In this document: one piece after another, positions 52,506 through 62,135 of the stretch
Position numbering within the stretch: the first letter of the stretch is position 1
How the letters are laid out: each line of letters opens with the position of its first letter
Assembly: GCF_002094855.1 (NCBI RefSeq)
Contig: NZ_ARYN01000002.1
Location: 248,001 to 312,000, forward strand
DNA: 64,000 nt
From: Zunongwangia atlantica 22II14-10F7
Lineage (GTDB): Bacteria; Bacteroidota; Bacteroidia; Flavobacteriales; Flavobacteriaceae
Direction of reading: 5' to 3'
Translations under genes and position numbers: made by a program
The notes under the pieces: generated by a model
Seen by the model: the letters and a program-made list of their open reading frames with translations, nothing else
What the model was told of the DNA's origin: nothing
The model's database searches: none

Positions 52506-53045
52506 TTATTTCTGAATCCAACTAAGGATCGAATTATCACCTGGCACAACATTCGAGTCTTTTACCGCGACAAGTTTCCCGTCTCTATCGATCAGATATT
52601 TCTGAAAATTCCATTTTACTTCAGAATCTTTGAAACCATTTTTAGATTTCTCTGTTAAAAACTGATATAATGGATGCTTTTCTTCTCCTTTCACTGTAAT
52701 CTTTGCCATCATGGGAAAATCTACTCCGTAATTTTTCTGGCAAAATTCTGAAATTTCTTCATTACTCCCCGGCTCCTGGTTTCCAAAATCGTTAGATGGA
52801 AATCCAATAATTACAAAGTCATCATATTTATATTGCTCGTAAATACGCTGCAATTCGGCATACTGCGGCGTATATCCACATTTACTCGCCGTATTTACAA
52901 TCATAACCTTTTTCCCTTTTAGCGAACTTAGATCGAAAGTTTCCCCATTTATATCTTCAACCTTAAATTGATAAATCGTCTTTTCGTTTTGAGCGAAAAG
53001 GCTTGTCATACACATCAAAGCAAGTATTAAAAAAGATCTTTTCAT
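52506..53045 (-). CDS. Glutathione peroxidase-family protein (secreted)
   Basis: A 179-residue protein with a signal peptide (SFLILALMCMTSLFAQNEKT). The peroxidase active site has the catalytic Cys in NTASKCGYTPQ, the glutamine-bearing loop IIGFPSNDFGNQEPGSNEEI, and the Trp-Asn in VKWNFQKYLIDRDG. The fold detoxifies peroxides using thioredoxin or glutathione. It is divergent from the TetR-RND efflux operon, sharing its 180-base promoter region. Confidence 0.93.
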   Translation of the reverse strand: MKRSFLILALMCMTSLFAQNEKTIYQFKVEDINGETFDLSSLKGKKVMIVNTASKCGYTPQYAELQRIYEQYKYDDFVIIGFPSNDFGNQEPGSNEEISEFCQKNYGVDFPMMAKITVKGEEKHPLYQFLTEKSKNGFKDSEVKWNFQKYLIDRDGKLVAVKDSNVVPGDNSILSWIQK

Positions 53046-53127
53046 TTTCTGTATTTTAATTTCAGTCTAAAGTAAGTATTTATTTTAAAATCCAATCTTT
53101 AAAATTCTACATTCCCCATTCACTTTT

Positions 53128-53210
53128 TTAGACATTTAGACTAAAAATTAACAACTTAGAAAGATTTAATTTTAGACATAAATTGTAATTTTGTTTAAAA
53201 TTAGACATAA
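53128..53210 (+). promoter_or_regulatory. TetR operator candidates (TTAGAC repeats) with -7 box
   Basis: The motif TTAGAC occurs four times in one orientation upstream of the TetR gene (starts near 53128, 53136, 53172 and 53201). The last two are identical over TTAGACATAA, 29 bases apart, and between them lies TAATTTTG (53186-53193), a match to the TAnnTTTG -7 box. This is what an autoregulated TetR-type promoter would look like. Confidence 0.5.
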
Positions 53211-53229
53211 TTTTAATTTTTGTCGAAAA

Positions 53230-53823
53230 ATGGATTCTAAAGAAGATTTTGTAAAAATGCAGATTATAGAAGCCTCCAAAACCGTATTTAGAGATCACGG
53301 TTATAAAAAAGCGACTATGGATCATATCGCTAAGGCTTCAGAAAAAGGGCGAAGTACTTTATATTATTATTTCAAGAATAAAAATGAAGTTTTCGAAGCC
53401 TTCGTAAAGAATGAATATGAAAAACGAATTCAGGAAACTTCAAAAAATGTTTCAAAAGAATTCAGCATCGAAAAAAACCTTTCTAATTATAGAAAGATAA
53501 AACTAGAACATCTAATCTCGCTTTCTAACACCTACACCTATTTACTCACAGATCTAAAAGAAAACACTAGTTTTTTATATCAGCTTTTAGACGGTATTAG
53601 AACCGAAGAAATTAGCATTATCGAAGATTGTATTCACTGGGCGATCGAAAAACAAGAAATTAAACCTGTTCCCAAAAAGGACATCAATTTTTTGGCCCTT
53701 GCGCTGGTAACGGCAACCGATAGCCTTGAAAAAGAAATTTTTCTATATCAGCGATTTTCTAACGATATGTTCGATCGATTAGAGTGGATTAATCAATTAA
53801 TGATCAAAGGACTTCAAAACTAA
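53230..53823 (+). CDS. TetR/AcrR-family transcriptional regulator
   Basis: ATG 53230 is preferred over an in-frame TTG at 53191. The protein (197 aa) has an N-terminal TetR HTH (IIEASKTVFRDHGYKKATMD, HIAKASEKGRSTLYYYFKNK) and a helical effector domain. It heads a four-gene operon with the efflux adaptor starting 22 bases after its stop, and so probably represses the pump until a ligand binds. The upstream TTAGAC repeats are the likely operator. Confidence 0.92.
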   Translation: MDSKEDFVKMQIIEASKTVFRDHGYKKATMDHIAKASEKGRSTLYYYFKNKNEVFEAFVKNEYEKRIQETSKNVSKEFSIEKNLSNYRKIKLEHLISLSNTYTYLLTDLKENTSFLYQLLDGIRTEEISIIEDCIHWAIEKQEIKPVPKKDINFLALALVTATDSLEKEIFLYQRFSNDMFDRLEWINQLMIKGLQN

Positions 53824-53845
53824 ACTTATCCTAATCTTATTTAAT

Positions 53846-54892
53846 ATGCGTAACATTTGTCCCACATTGTTTGCGATTCTTGCTTTGCTTGCCATTAGTT
53901 GTGGCGAAAAAGAGAAATCTGTTGCTATCCAACCAATCGCTGTTAAAACGATTACTATTGGTGAACATGCTAATTCACTAAATACCAAAAACACTGGTTT
54001 TACAGGTAAAATTATTGCCAGTAAAACAGTAAATCTTAGTTTCCAAATAGGCGGAACGATTGAAGTTATTAATGCCGAAATGGGCGATTTTGTACAAAAA
54101 GGTGAGCTTTTAGCCCAGGTAGACGTTACCGCTTATAGAGAACAATATGAAGCTCGTAAAGCGCAGGCCGATCTTGCCAAAGAAAATTACGAACGTATAA
54201 ACGAAGTGTACCAAAAAGGAAGCATTGCTGAAATTAAAATGATCGAAGCGCGATCTAAATACAATCAAGCAAAAGCAGCGGCCAATGCTGCATTTCAAAA
54301 TGTAAAACACAGTAAATTATATGCGCCTTTTAGTGGTTATATTGGTGCTAAAATCATGGAATCTGGCGATTTGGCCAGCCCTGGCAGACCTGTTTTTCAA
54401 TTACTAAATATCGATACCGTAAAAGCGGCTATTCCCGTGCCAGATGCTGAAGTAAATCAACTAAAAAAAGGAGATAGCGCAAAGGTGAAAATCGATGCTT
54501 TGGGGGATGATTTTTTCTTCGGAAAAGTGGCTGAAATTTCTATACAATCCAATCAGCAAAATCCGGTTTATATCGCACAAATTCTTCTGGAAAATCCAGA
54601 GAAATCAATAAAACCAGGAATGTCCTGTACAGCGCTTATCGATTTCAATCAAAATCAAAAATCAGATGATTCTGAAATTATTTTGCCTATTGAAGTAGTC
54701 TCAGTAACCGAAGAAAACGAATATTTTGTATTTGTTGCAGAAAACGGAAAGGCTAAACGAAAGCAGGTTAGCACAGGAAAGCTTTACAGCAATGGCATTG
54801 CCATAACTTCAGGTTTAAAAGCTTCAGACCAGGTAATTACTTCGGGATATCATAAACTTACCGATAATACCCCAATTAAAATTGCCCAATAA
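53846..54892 (+). CDS. RND efflux periplasmic adaptor (MFP, lipoprotein)
   Basis: A 348-residue membrane fusion protein. Lipoprotein signal (LFAILALLAISCGEKEK), then the biotinyl-lipoyl half motifs FQIGGTIEVINAEMGDFVQK and GELLAQVD, a helical hairpin of about 65 residues (YEARKAQADLAKENYERINE, KAAANAAFQNVKHSKL), KLYAPFSGYIGAKIMESGD, and a beta-barrel and membrane-proximal domain. It joins the inner-membrane pump (next gene) to the outer-membrane channel. Confidence 0.94.
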   Translation: MRNICPTLFAILALLAISCGEKEKSVAIQPIAVKTITIGEHANSLNTKNTGFTGKIIASKTVNLSFQIGGTIEVINAEMGDFVQKGELLAQVDVTAYREQYEARKAQADLAKENYERINEVYQKGSIAEIKMIEARSKYNQAKAAANAAFQNVKHSKLYAPFSGYIGAKIMESGDLASPGRPVFQLLNIDTVKAAIPVPDAEVNQLKKGDSAKVKIDALGDDFFFGKVAEISIQSNQQNPVYIAQILLENPEKSIKPGMSCTALIDFNQNQKSDDSEIILPIEVVSVTEENEYFVFVAENGKAKRKQVSTGKLYSNGIAITSGLKASDQVITSGYHKLTDNTPIKIAQ

Positions 54893-54913
54893 TTTAAAAG
54901 ACTCGTTTAGATT

Positions 54914-57900
54914 ATGAAAAAGCAAAACAATTCTATCATAGAATGGGCAATGCAAAATAAATCATTTCCGCTTGCCGTAGCTCTTCTTCTGGTAAGTATA
55001 GGACTATTTGGTTTATTTAATATGCCACGGAATGAATTTCCAGATTTTACCATTAGGCAGGGATTATTAATTGGCTATTATCCGGGAGCAAATTCAGAAG
55101 AAGTAGAACAAGAACTTACCAGCAAAGTTGAAGAGTATCTTTTTAGTTTTAATGAAGTAGACAAAACCAAAACCTATTCGTATTCTCAGGATGGCCGCAT
55201 GTATATTTATGTTGAAGTTGCCAATCGCGTAGATGAAGACGCAACCGAACAATTTTGGAATAAATTAAAAAACGGCTTATTAGTTTTTCAGCAACAACAA
55301 CTGCCAGCGGGAGTCCGCGGAATTCTGGTAAATAGTGAATTTGGAAGTACCGCAGCCATGATCCTCGCGATACAATCTTCTTCCCGCCCCTATAAAGACC
55401 TGCAACATCACGTAGAAGATATTGAAGATAACCTGCGACAATTAGAAAACGTTGCAAAAATTAGCCATGACGGTGGTTTAACAGAACAAATTGCGGTCTA
55501 TACCAATCAAAACAAACTAGCCACTTATGGGATTAGCCCAGGAATGCTAATGCAAAGTTTGCAACAACAGGGAAGCATTAATCCCGGCGGAACTTTAGAG
55601 GGAAATGAATTTGACCGGCCAATCCACATCGATACTTTCTTAAAGGATGAAACTGATGTTGCCAACCAAATCGTGCGTACCGCTAACGACGGAAGCATAA
55701 TTAGAGTAAAAGATATTGCTGAAGTTAAACGGGAATACGAAGATCCAGATGCTTTTACCAAAACCAATTGTACCAAAGCCATGATCATTACTTTAGAAAT
55801 GGCTAAAGGGAATAATATCGTTCAGTTTGGAAAAGAGATCGAAGAGCGTTTACATACCATCGAAAGCAATCTGCCTGAAGATATCGAAATTGTGAAAATC
55901 GCAGATCAGCCTGAAGTAGTCCATAGCGCTATTGGGCATTTTATGAAAGAATTTGGTTATGCGCTAATTGGTGTGATCCTGGTCGCTTTATTCCTGTTAC
56001 CATTTAGAGTCGCATCTGTAGCTGCAGCAACCATTCCCATTACCATTGCCTCTACGCTTGCCGTAATGTATATGCTGGGAATGGAATTAAACACGGTAAC
56101 GCTCGCAGCGCTTATTATCGTTTTAGGAATCGTTGTAGACGATCCTATTGTGATTATAGACAATCATGTTGAAAAATTAGATGAAGGCGAATCGATTTGG
56201 AAAGCGGCTTATCACAGTGCTTTAGAACTTTTTCCTTCAGTATTTACGGCAACTTTAGCGATTTCAGCAACATTTTTACCTTTGGTATTCTTTTTAAGTG
56301 GTACGGCAAAAGACTTTTTAAGCACCTTCCCTTTCACGATTATGATCGCGTTGTTTTTATCACTGGCAATTTCAGTTTTAATCGTTCCATTTTTTAATAC
56401 GGTTTTTATTAAAAAAGGACTTCATAACGATAAAAAAGCAGATAAGGAAAACAAAAAATCGATGTTAGATCGTTTGCAGGGCTTTTTTAATGCTTCACTT
56501 AAAAAGGCGATGAAGCACTATCGATTAAACCTTGCCATTGGGCTGGCATCTGTCATTTTGGGCATCATTTTGTTTTCAAGCTTAACCCGAGAACTTTTCC
56601 CAATTATTGAACGAAATCAATTTGCGATAGAAGTTTACCTGGCTAAAGGCAGCAATCTTGATGAAACGGCAAAAGTGGTTAACCAATTTGAAGAGAAAGT
56701 TCTTAAAGACGATGAACGTGTTTTAAACTATACCAGCTTTATTGGTGAAAGTTCACCACGTTTTCACATGGTTTATGCTCCTAACCTACCGGCTAAAAAC
56801 TTTGCGCAAATTCTGGTAACCACTGCTTCTGAAGATGCTACTGAAGAAGTTTTGAAAGATTACGATGAGCATTACGCAAAGATGTTTCCCAATGCTTATT
56901 TCAGGATGAAACAGCTAAATATGGTTAACAAACCGGCGCCTATAGAGGTTCGTTTATACGGAAATGATATTAGCCAGCTTCGAGCTTATGGAGACAGTAT
57001 TATCGATCTAGCACGGCAAACTCCGCAAACCATTTGGTCTCGTACCAATTTTGGCGAAATGGAGAAAACCATAAATATCGACATTAAAAAAGATGAAGCA
57101 GCCCAATTAGGATTAAGCAAAGAGAATATCGCGAACACTGTTGCCATGTATATGGAAGGCCTAAACGCTACAAAGATCTACGATGAAGATTATGCGATTC
57201 AGGTAAAAATTAAGGCTGAAAATAATAAATCTCAAACAGTAGCAGATCTTAATGAACTTGCTATACTTTCAGCAAAAACCCAGAGTATGGTTCCGCTTAG
57301 GCAGGTGGCAAATATAGAGCCCGGCTGGCAGGAAGAGCAAATAACACACCGTAACGGGATGCGCTGTTTAACGGTTAGAGTAGATATTACTAAAGGTGCT
57401 GTTGCCAATGTGGTTTTAGAAAAACTAAGACCAAAAATCGACAATCTTGATATTCCTAATTCGATAAGAGTAGATTATGGTGGCGAATTCGAAATGCAAC
57501 AGGAAAACCTCGTACCAATGGGAATTTCGCTATCGATTAGTGTTTTGGTGATATTCCTAATTCTTATCTGGCATTTTAAATCTATAAAACACGCCAGTCT
57601 TAGTTTTATCACGATGCCGCTAAGTATTTTGGGCGCTGCCCTAGGATTAATGCTAATGCAGTATCCATTTGGATTCACTTCGTTTTTGGGAATTTTGGCA
57701 CTATGTGGAATTGTAGTCAGAAACGGAATTATCCTAATTGATTTTGCAGACGAACTTCGGTTTAAAGAAAATTATAGCGTTAAAGATGCCGCTATTTTAG
57801 CAGCACAACGAAGAATGCGACCTATTTTCTTAACCTCATCTGCCGCCGCAGTGGGTGTTATTCCAATGATTATAAGTCGATCAAGTTTATGGGGACCATT

Positions 57901-58018
57901 GGGAACCGTAATAGCATTCGGACTCATGATTTCGATGGTACTTACGCTTTATGTGTTACCAGCATTATACTGGATGTTCTTTAGAAATACTGAAGAAAAG
58001 AAAACTGAAAATGCTTAA
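54914..58018 (+). CDS. RND efflux transporter permease (AcrB/MdtB-like)
   Basis: A 1034-residue RND transporter with twelve predicted helices and two large periplasmic loops. Helix 4 carries the proton-relay pair GIVVDDPIVIIDNHVE. Other landmarks are NMPRNEFPDF at the first loop start, PGANSEEVEQELTSKVEEYL, the DD-containing AALIIVLG helix, and the C-terminal RNGIILIDFADELR. It shares conserved features with HAE1-type exporters. The substrate range is unknown; the TetR neighbour suggests drug or stress-compound efflux. Confidence 0.95.
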   Translation: MKKQNNSIIEWAMQNKSFPLAVALLLVSIGLFGLFNMPRNEFPDFTIRQGLLIGYYPGANSEEVEQELTSKVEEYLFSFNEVDKTKTYSYSQDGRMYIYVEVANRVDEDATEQFWNKLKNGLLVFQQQQLPAGVRGILVNSEFGSTAAMILAIQSSSRPYKDLQHHVEDIEDNLRQLENVAKISHDGGLTEQIAVYTNQNKLATYGISPGMLMQSLQQQGSINPGGTLEGNEFDRPIHIDTFLKDETDVANQIVRTANDGSIIRVKDIAEVKREYEDPDAFTKTNCTKAMIITLEMAKGNNIVQFGKEIEERLHTIESNLPEDIEIVKIADQPEVVHSAIGHFMKEFGYALIGVILVALFLLPFRVASVAAATIPITIASTLAVMYMLGMELNTVTLAALIIVLGIVVDDPIVIIDNHVEKLDEGESIWKAAYHSALELFPSVFTATLAISATFLPLVFFLSGTAKDFLSTFPFTIMIALFLSLAISVLIVPFFNTVFIKKGLHNDKKADKENKKSMLDRLQGFFNASLKKAMKHYRLNLAIGLASVILGIILFSSLTRELFPIIERNQFAIEVYLAKGSNLDETAKVVNQFEEKVLKDDERVLNYTSFIGESSPRFHMVYAPNLPAKNFAQILVTTASEDATEEVLKDYDEHYAKMFPNAYFRMKQLNMVNKPAPIEVRLYGNDISQLRAYGDSIIDLARQTPQTIWSRTNFGEMEKTINIDIKKDEAAQLGLSKENIANTVAMYMEGLNATKIYDEDYAIQVKIKAENNKSQTVADLNELAILSAKTQSMVPLRQVANIEPGWQEEQITHRNGMRCLTVRVDITKGAVANVVLEKLRPKIDNLDIPNSIRVDYGGEFEMQQENLVPMGISLSISVLVIFLILIWHFKSIKHASLSFITMPLSILGAALGLMLMQYPFGFTSFLGILALCGIVVRNGIILIDFADELRFKENYSVKDAAILAAQRRMRPIFLTSSAAAVGVIPMIISRSSLWGPLGTVIAFGLMISMVLTLYVLPALYWMFFRNTEEKKTENA

Positions 58019-58035
58019 ACCTGAAATTGTTAAAA

Positions 58036-59370
58036 ATGAAGACTAATTTTTCGATACATAAAAAACAGCTTTTATTTTTTCTAATCTTAGCTGTTACTTA
58101 TACCAGCAATGCGCAGGAAACTAAAATTACGCTGAAAGAAGCTAAAAATGCTGCACTAAGGTATAGTCACGATATTAAAAACGGAAATCTTAAAATCGAA
58201 GAGGCCAACGCGCAACGAAAAGAAGCCATAGCCCATTATTTCCCAAACATTGAAGCTTTAGGTGGCGCTATTTATGCTTTTAATAATATTATAGATCCCA
58301 TCGCAATGCTGGGAATTCCTGAAATTGATAATGTATATCTAGCATCGGCCACAGCATCTGAAGTTGTTTTTGCCGGTGGTAGCGTTAGAAATTCAAATAA
58401 ACTTGCAGAAATACAGGTAGAAGCCAATAAAATTAGAGCAGAGCAATCTATAGATTCGGTTATTTTAACTACTGAAAATAAATACTGGCAACTAGTACAA
58501 TTGCAGGAACAACAAAAAGTAGTTAAGGCTTCTAAGGCTTATTTAAACGAGCTTTTGAAACAACAACAGGATTTATTGGATGCCGGATTGATTGCAAAAA
58601 ATCAATTACTTCAGGTAAAAGTAAATAGAAGTAAAGTTTTACTTAATGAAAGTAAACTTTCTAATTTGCGAAAACTAGCGCTATTAGATCTGGCCTTATA
58701 CACAGGTTTAAATTACGACACTACCGCTGTGGCTGTAGATACTTTGCATGAGGTTATTCCACCAGAATTAAAATACGAGCATACCACAAATGTATCTGCA
58801 AACTCTAATTATCGCTTGTTAGATGAGCAAATTCAGGCTTCAAAATTACAAACAAAACTGGCCAAAGCAGAAATGCTGCCTCAGGTTTCGGTTGGTGTAA
58901 ATGCAGTAAAATACGGCACTTTTAGTACAGGATTAGATTCTGATATTCAACCAATGGCATTTGGTCTTGTACGTATCCCGATTTCTGCATGGTGGGGTGC
59001 TGAAAAACAAAAAGTAAAGCAACAGGAAATTAAAGAAGAAATTGCGGTAAACCAGTTAAAGAAAGTTCAGGATCAAATTACGATTGGCATTATGCAAAGC
59101 TGGTACGATTTACAAAATGCCTACAAACAAATTGAATTTGCTGAAGAAAACCTGACTTATGCTGAAGAAAATTTAGAAGTGCACCGGGATAATTACAACA
59201 GCGGTTTAAACAATCTTTCAGACCTACTTGATGCACAACGTTTAGAGCAGGAAGCAAAGACAGAACTGGTTAATGCATTCGCAAATTACCAAAGCAAGGA
59301 AATAGTTTACCTGTACAGAAATAACAAACTTGAAGCTCCAGAATTAGAAGAGATTTCCAGTTCAAAATAA
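58036..59370 (+). CDS. TolC-family outer-membrane efflux protein
   Basis: The start ATG 58036 (444 aa) fits better than the TTG at 58027. Signal peptide (LLFFLILAVTYTSNAQ), then two OEP repeats with long helices (TKITLKEAKNAALRYSHDIK; QLVQLQEQQKVVKASKAYLN; ITIGIMQSWYDLQNAYKQIE; NLSDLLDAQRLEQEAKTELV). It forms the outer-membrane channel for the upstream RND pump. The operon ends at a strong terminator after this gene. Confidence 0.93.
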   Translation: MKTNFSIHKKQLLFFLILAVTYTSNAQETKITLKEAKNAALRYSHDIKNGNLKIEEANAQRKEAIAHYFPNIEALGGAIYAFNNIIDPIAMLGIPEIDNVYLASATASEVVFAGGSVRNSNKLAEIQVEANKIRAEQSIDSVILTTENKYWQLVQLQEQQKVVKASKAYLNELLKQQQDLLDAGLIAKNQLLQVKVNRSKVLLNESKLSNLRKLALLDLALYTGLNYDTTAVAVDTLHEVIPPELKYEHTTNVSANSNYRLLDEQIQASKLQTKLAKAEMLPQVSVGVNAVKYGTFSTGLDSDIQPMAFGLVRIPISAWWGAEKQKVKQQEIKEEIAVNQLKKVQDQITIGIMQSWYDLQNAYKQIEFAEENLTYAEENLEVHRDNYNSGLNNLSDLLDAQRLEQEAKTELVNAFANYQSKEIVYLYRNNKLEAPELEEISSSK

Positions 59371-59382
59371 CCAATTTTTATT

Positions 59383-59437
59383 ACACCGAGATTCAATAAA
59401 AATAAGATCTGTTTTTATTGAATCTCGGTGTATTGTT
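59383..59437 (+). terminator. Rho-independent terminator of the efflux operon
   Basis: A long perfect stem (59384-59402 with 59412-59430; core CACCGAGATTCAAT/ATTGAATCTCGGTG) is followed by TATTGTTTTG. Confidence 0.9.
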
Positions 59438-59770
59438 TTGTTTAATTTTTCTTCGGAAATAAGCTGATATTTTCTCATTTAAAGTTTGAGATTTTTATTT
59501 TTCAATAAATAGAATAGCATTTTTTGAAGAATTCAGCTCATTTTTGGATGAGTTTAGGCAGTATAGATCACCAAAACCTTTCTGCATAGTATCAAAAACT
59601 TTACGTTTTGTTTCAAACTAGCCTTATAGCATGGTTTGCAGTCTAGCTTCAAAAAAATTCTGCCTTATTTTACCTAATTTTAGATCAAATAGGACTAAAT
59701 TTTTCAGTCTTCCAAAATCTACAAATGATAGATTCGGCTTAAAAATTATTCCGCAGAAATTAGCAATTTT
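59438..59770. other. Gene-free region upstream of the GH43 gene
   Basis: About 330 AT-rich bases without any ORF of note. A short inverted repeat (CTCAT/ATGAG near 59537-59552) and several TTTG runs were seen, but nothing that makes a clear promoter or RNA element. It must contain the GH43 promoter. Confidence 0.4.
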
Positions 59771-61384
59771 ATGAGACGCTCGTTTGTCATTTTTTTCAGC
59801 TTACTTATTTTCAACAGTATTTATATTTATTCTCAATCGGCACAAAATCCAGTGATCTTTGCAGATGTTCCAGATGTAAGTACCATTAGAGTTGGGGACA
59901 CATATTATATGAGCAGTACTACGATGCACATGAGCCCCGGACTTCCTATCATGAAATCTAAGGATCTTATAAATTGGGAAATGGCGGGTTATGCTTATGA
60001 TCGCCTTGTTGAAAATGATAAAATGAATCTGGAAAATAATGAAGAAGCCTACGGAAAAGGTTCCTGGGCCAGTAGTTTACGTTTTCACGATGGTTATTTT
60101 TATGTATCAACTTTCTCTGCCACTACCGGAAAAACCCATGTTTATAAAACCGATTCTATTGAAAAAGGGAACTGGGAATCCTATGCTTTTGAGCCGGTTT
60201 TGCATGATAATTCGCTATTTTTTGATGACGACGGAAAAGTCTACATGATCTATGGCGGTGGAGAAATTAAACTGATAGAATTACTGCCTGATGCTTCTGG
60301 CATTAAACCCGGCGGAATCCAAAAAACAATTATTGAAAATGTGAATATGGTTTTTGGTGAAGATGAAGTTGGCGGACTTCCCGGTGAAGGTTCACAGGTA
60401 TTTAAAATTGATGGCAAATATTACATTTTTCATATTGCATCTCCCAAAAGTAAATGGGCACGCAGCGTTATTATTCATAAAGCCGATAAAATCACAGGAC
60501 CTTACGAGGGTCGCCTGGCTTTGCAAGACGATCATGTCGCACAGGGAGGTATCGTAAATACAACAAACGACGACTGGTATGCGATGCTTTTTGGAGATCG
60601 TGGAAGCATAGGAAGAATTCCTTATCTGGTTCCTGTAGAATGGAAAGACGGCTGGCCAGTTTTAGGTGAAAATGGAAAAGTACCAGAGACTTTAGAGCTA
60701 CCCAATAAAAAAACTAAAGTGCCTGCAATTGTTGCTTCAGATGATTTTGAACGTAAACCCGGTGATACTAAACTTCCGTTAGTATGGCAATGGAATCACA
60801 ATCCAGATAATGATCATTGGGAAATCTTAGAAAATCCGGGGCGTTTACGAATAACTACTGGCCGAATTGACGCTAATTTACAGTCGGCTAAAAATACCTT
60901 AACACAGCGAACTATAGGACCAAAAAGTTCTGCGACCACCAAAATAAATGTCGCTAATATGAAGGATGGTGATATTGCTGGATTAACTGCTTTTCAGAAT
61001 AAATATGCTTACGTAGGTGTAAAAAAGGAAAACGGAAAAACATCGATCGTGATGGTAAAGTCGATTTTAGGAATCGAAAATGAAGATAAAAAACAGGGAA
61101 TCGTTATGATGAGTACTGTTAGTGAAAATTTTGAAGCTGTAGAAAGTACTCCACTTAATAACGACGAGGTTTTTCTTAAAGTTTCATGCGATTTCACTAA
61201 TGATAAAGCTGAATTTTATTACAGCCTCGATGGTGAAAACTGGCAAAACATTGGCGGTTCTCTACAGATGCTTTACACTTTTACAAAACATTTTATGGGC
61301 TATCGCTACGGCTTATTTAACTATGCTACAGAACAACCGGGAGGATATGTAGATTTCGATTTTTATACTATTGAAAAGAATTAA
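59771..61384 (+). CDS. GH43-family glycoside hydrolase (beta-xylosidase/arabinofuranosidase type)
   Basis: A 537-residue secreted enzyme (signal peptide FVIFFSLLIFNSIYIYSQ). The five-bladed propeller begins PVIFADVPDVSTIRVGDTYY, with the Asp of ADVPDVS as the likely base. PGEGSQVFKIDGKYYIF carries the general acid Glu, and VYMIYGGGEIKLIEL the middle Asp region. A C-terminal ~170-residue concanavalin A-like domain (NHWEILENPGRLRITTGR, HFMGYRYGLFNY) is typical of this GH43 branch. It acts on xylan-, arabinan- or related glycans. No SusC/D pair is in view. Confidence 0.9.
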   Translation: MRRSFVIFFSLLIFNSIYIYSQSAQNPVIFADVPDVSTIRVGDTYYMSSTTMHMSPGLPIMKSKDLINWEMAGYAYDRLVENDKMNLENNEEAYGKGSWASSLRFHDGYFYVSTFSATTGKTHVYKTDSIEKGNWESYAFEPVLHDNSLFFDDDGKVYMIYGGGEIKLIELLPDASGIKPGGIQKTIIENVNMVFGEDEVGGLPGEGSQVFKIDGKYYIFHIASPKSKWARSVIIHKADKITGPYEGRLALQDDHVAQGGIVNTTNDDWYAMLFGDRGSIGRIPYLVPVEWKDGWPVLGENGKVPETLELPNKKTKVPAIVASDDFERKPGDTKLPLVWQWNHNPDNDHWEILENPGRLRITTGRIDANLQSAKNTLTQRTIGPKSSATTKINVANMKDGDIAGLTAFQNKYAYVGVKKENGKTSIVMVKSILGIENEDKKQGIVMMSTVSENFEAVESTPLNNDEVFLKVSCDFTNDKAEFYYSLDGENWQNIGGSLQMLYTFTKHFMGYRYGLFNYATEQPGGYVDFDFYTIEKN

Positions 61385-61412
61385 GATTTAATCACGATTG
61401 AAACGTGAAGAA

Positions 61413-62135
61413 TTATAAACCTAGAGTTTCAAAAACATTTTTTTTATAGGTTTCCCCTATCGAAATTCTATTGGTTCCTATGATCAATTTTCCTTTTCTA
61501 TAGGCTGAAATCGCATCGATATTCACTAAGAAAGACCGATGAACTCGAAGAAAATTTGATGGTAGTTTCTGCTGAATTTCATTGAAGTTCGAAAGCGTTA
61601 ATACCGCTTTAGATTCAGATTTTAGATGAATCTTCAAGTAATCTTTTAATCCTTCAATAAACAGGATATTCGAGGTTTCCAGCTTAATATTTTCGTATTC
61701 AGCTTTTACAAAAATATAGTCTTTAGGAGGAATAATTTCGGTTACTTTAGTAGGTTCTCCTACGTTTTCTCTACTTTTTTTCAGCTCATAAACTTCCCTT
61801 GCTCTGGATACCGCTTTTAAAAATCGTGAAAAAGGGATTGGTTTTACCAGATAATCTGTAGCGTTTAAATTAAAACCGTCTAAAGCATATTGCGGATAAG
61901 CCGTTGTAAAAATAAATTGAGGAAGATGATCTAAGGTTTTTACCAGATCGATCCCATTAAGATTCGGCATTTCGATATCTAAAAATACCAGATCGATCTG
62001 ATGCTGTTTTAGAATACGAATAACTTCTAGTGGATTATTAGTGGTTTCAACAATATTAATATCTCCCACCTGCTCTATGTAAGAAACAATAACATCTACC
62101 GCCAAAGGCTCATCATCTACAATAAGACAGTTCAT
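61413..62135 (-). CDS. LytTR-family response regulator
   Basis: A 240-residue regulator with a receiver domain (IVDDEPLA acidic pocket, phospho-acceptor in LVFLDIEMPNLNG, TTAYPQYALDGF, VKPIPFSRF) and a C-terminal LytTR DNA-binding domain (ILFIEGLKDYLKIHLKS and NFLRVHRSFLVNIDAISAYR). It is transcribed with the upstream LytS-type kinase, whose stop shares one base (TAATG) with this start, implying translational coupling. Confidence 0.94.
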   Translation of the reverse strand: MNCLIVDDEPLAVDVIVSYIEQVGDINIVETTNNPLEVIRILKQHQIDLVFLDIEMPNLNGIDLVKTLDHLPQFIFTTAYPQYALDGFNLNATDYLVKPIPFSRFLKAVSRAREVYELKKSRENVGEPTKVTEIIPPKDYIFVKAEYENIKLETSNILFIEGLKDYLKIHLKSESKAVLTLSNFNEIQQKLPSNFLRVHRSFLVNIDAISAYRKGKLIIGTNRISIGETYKKNVFETLGL

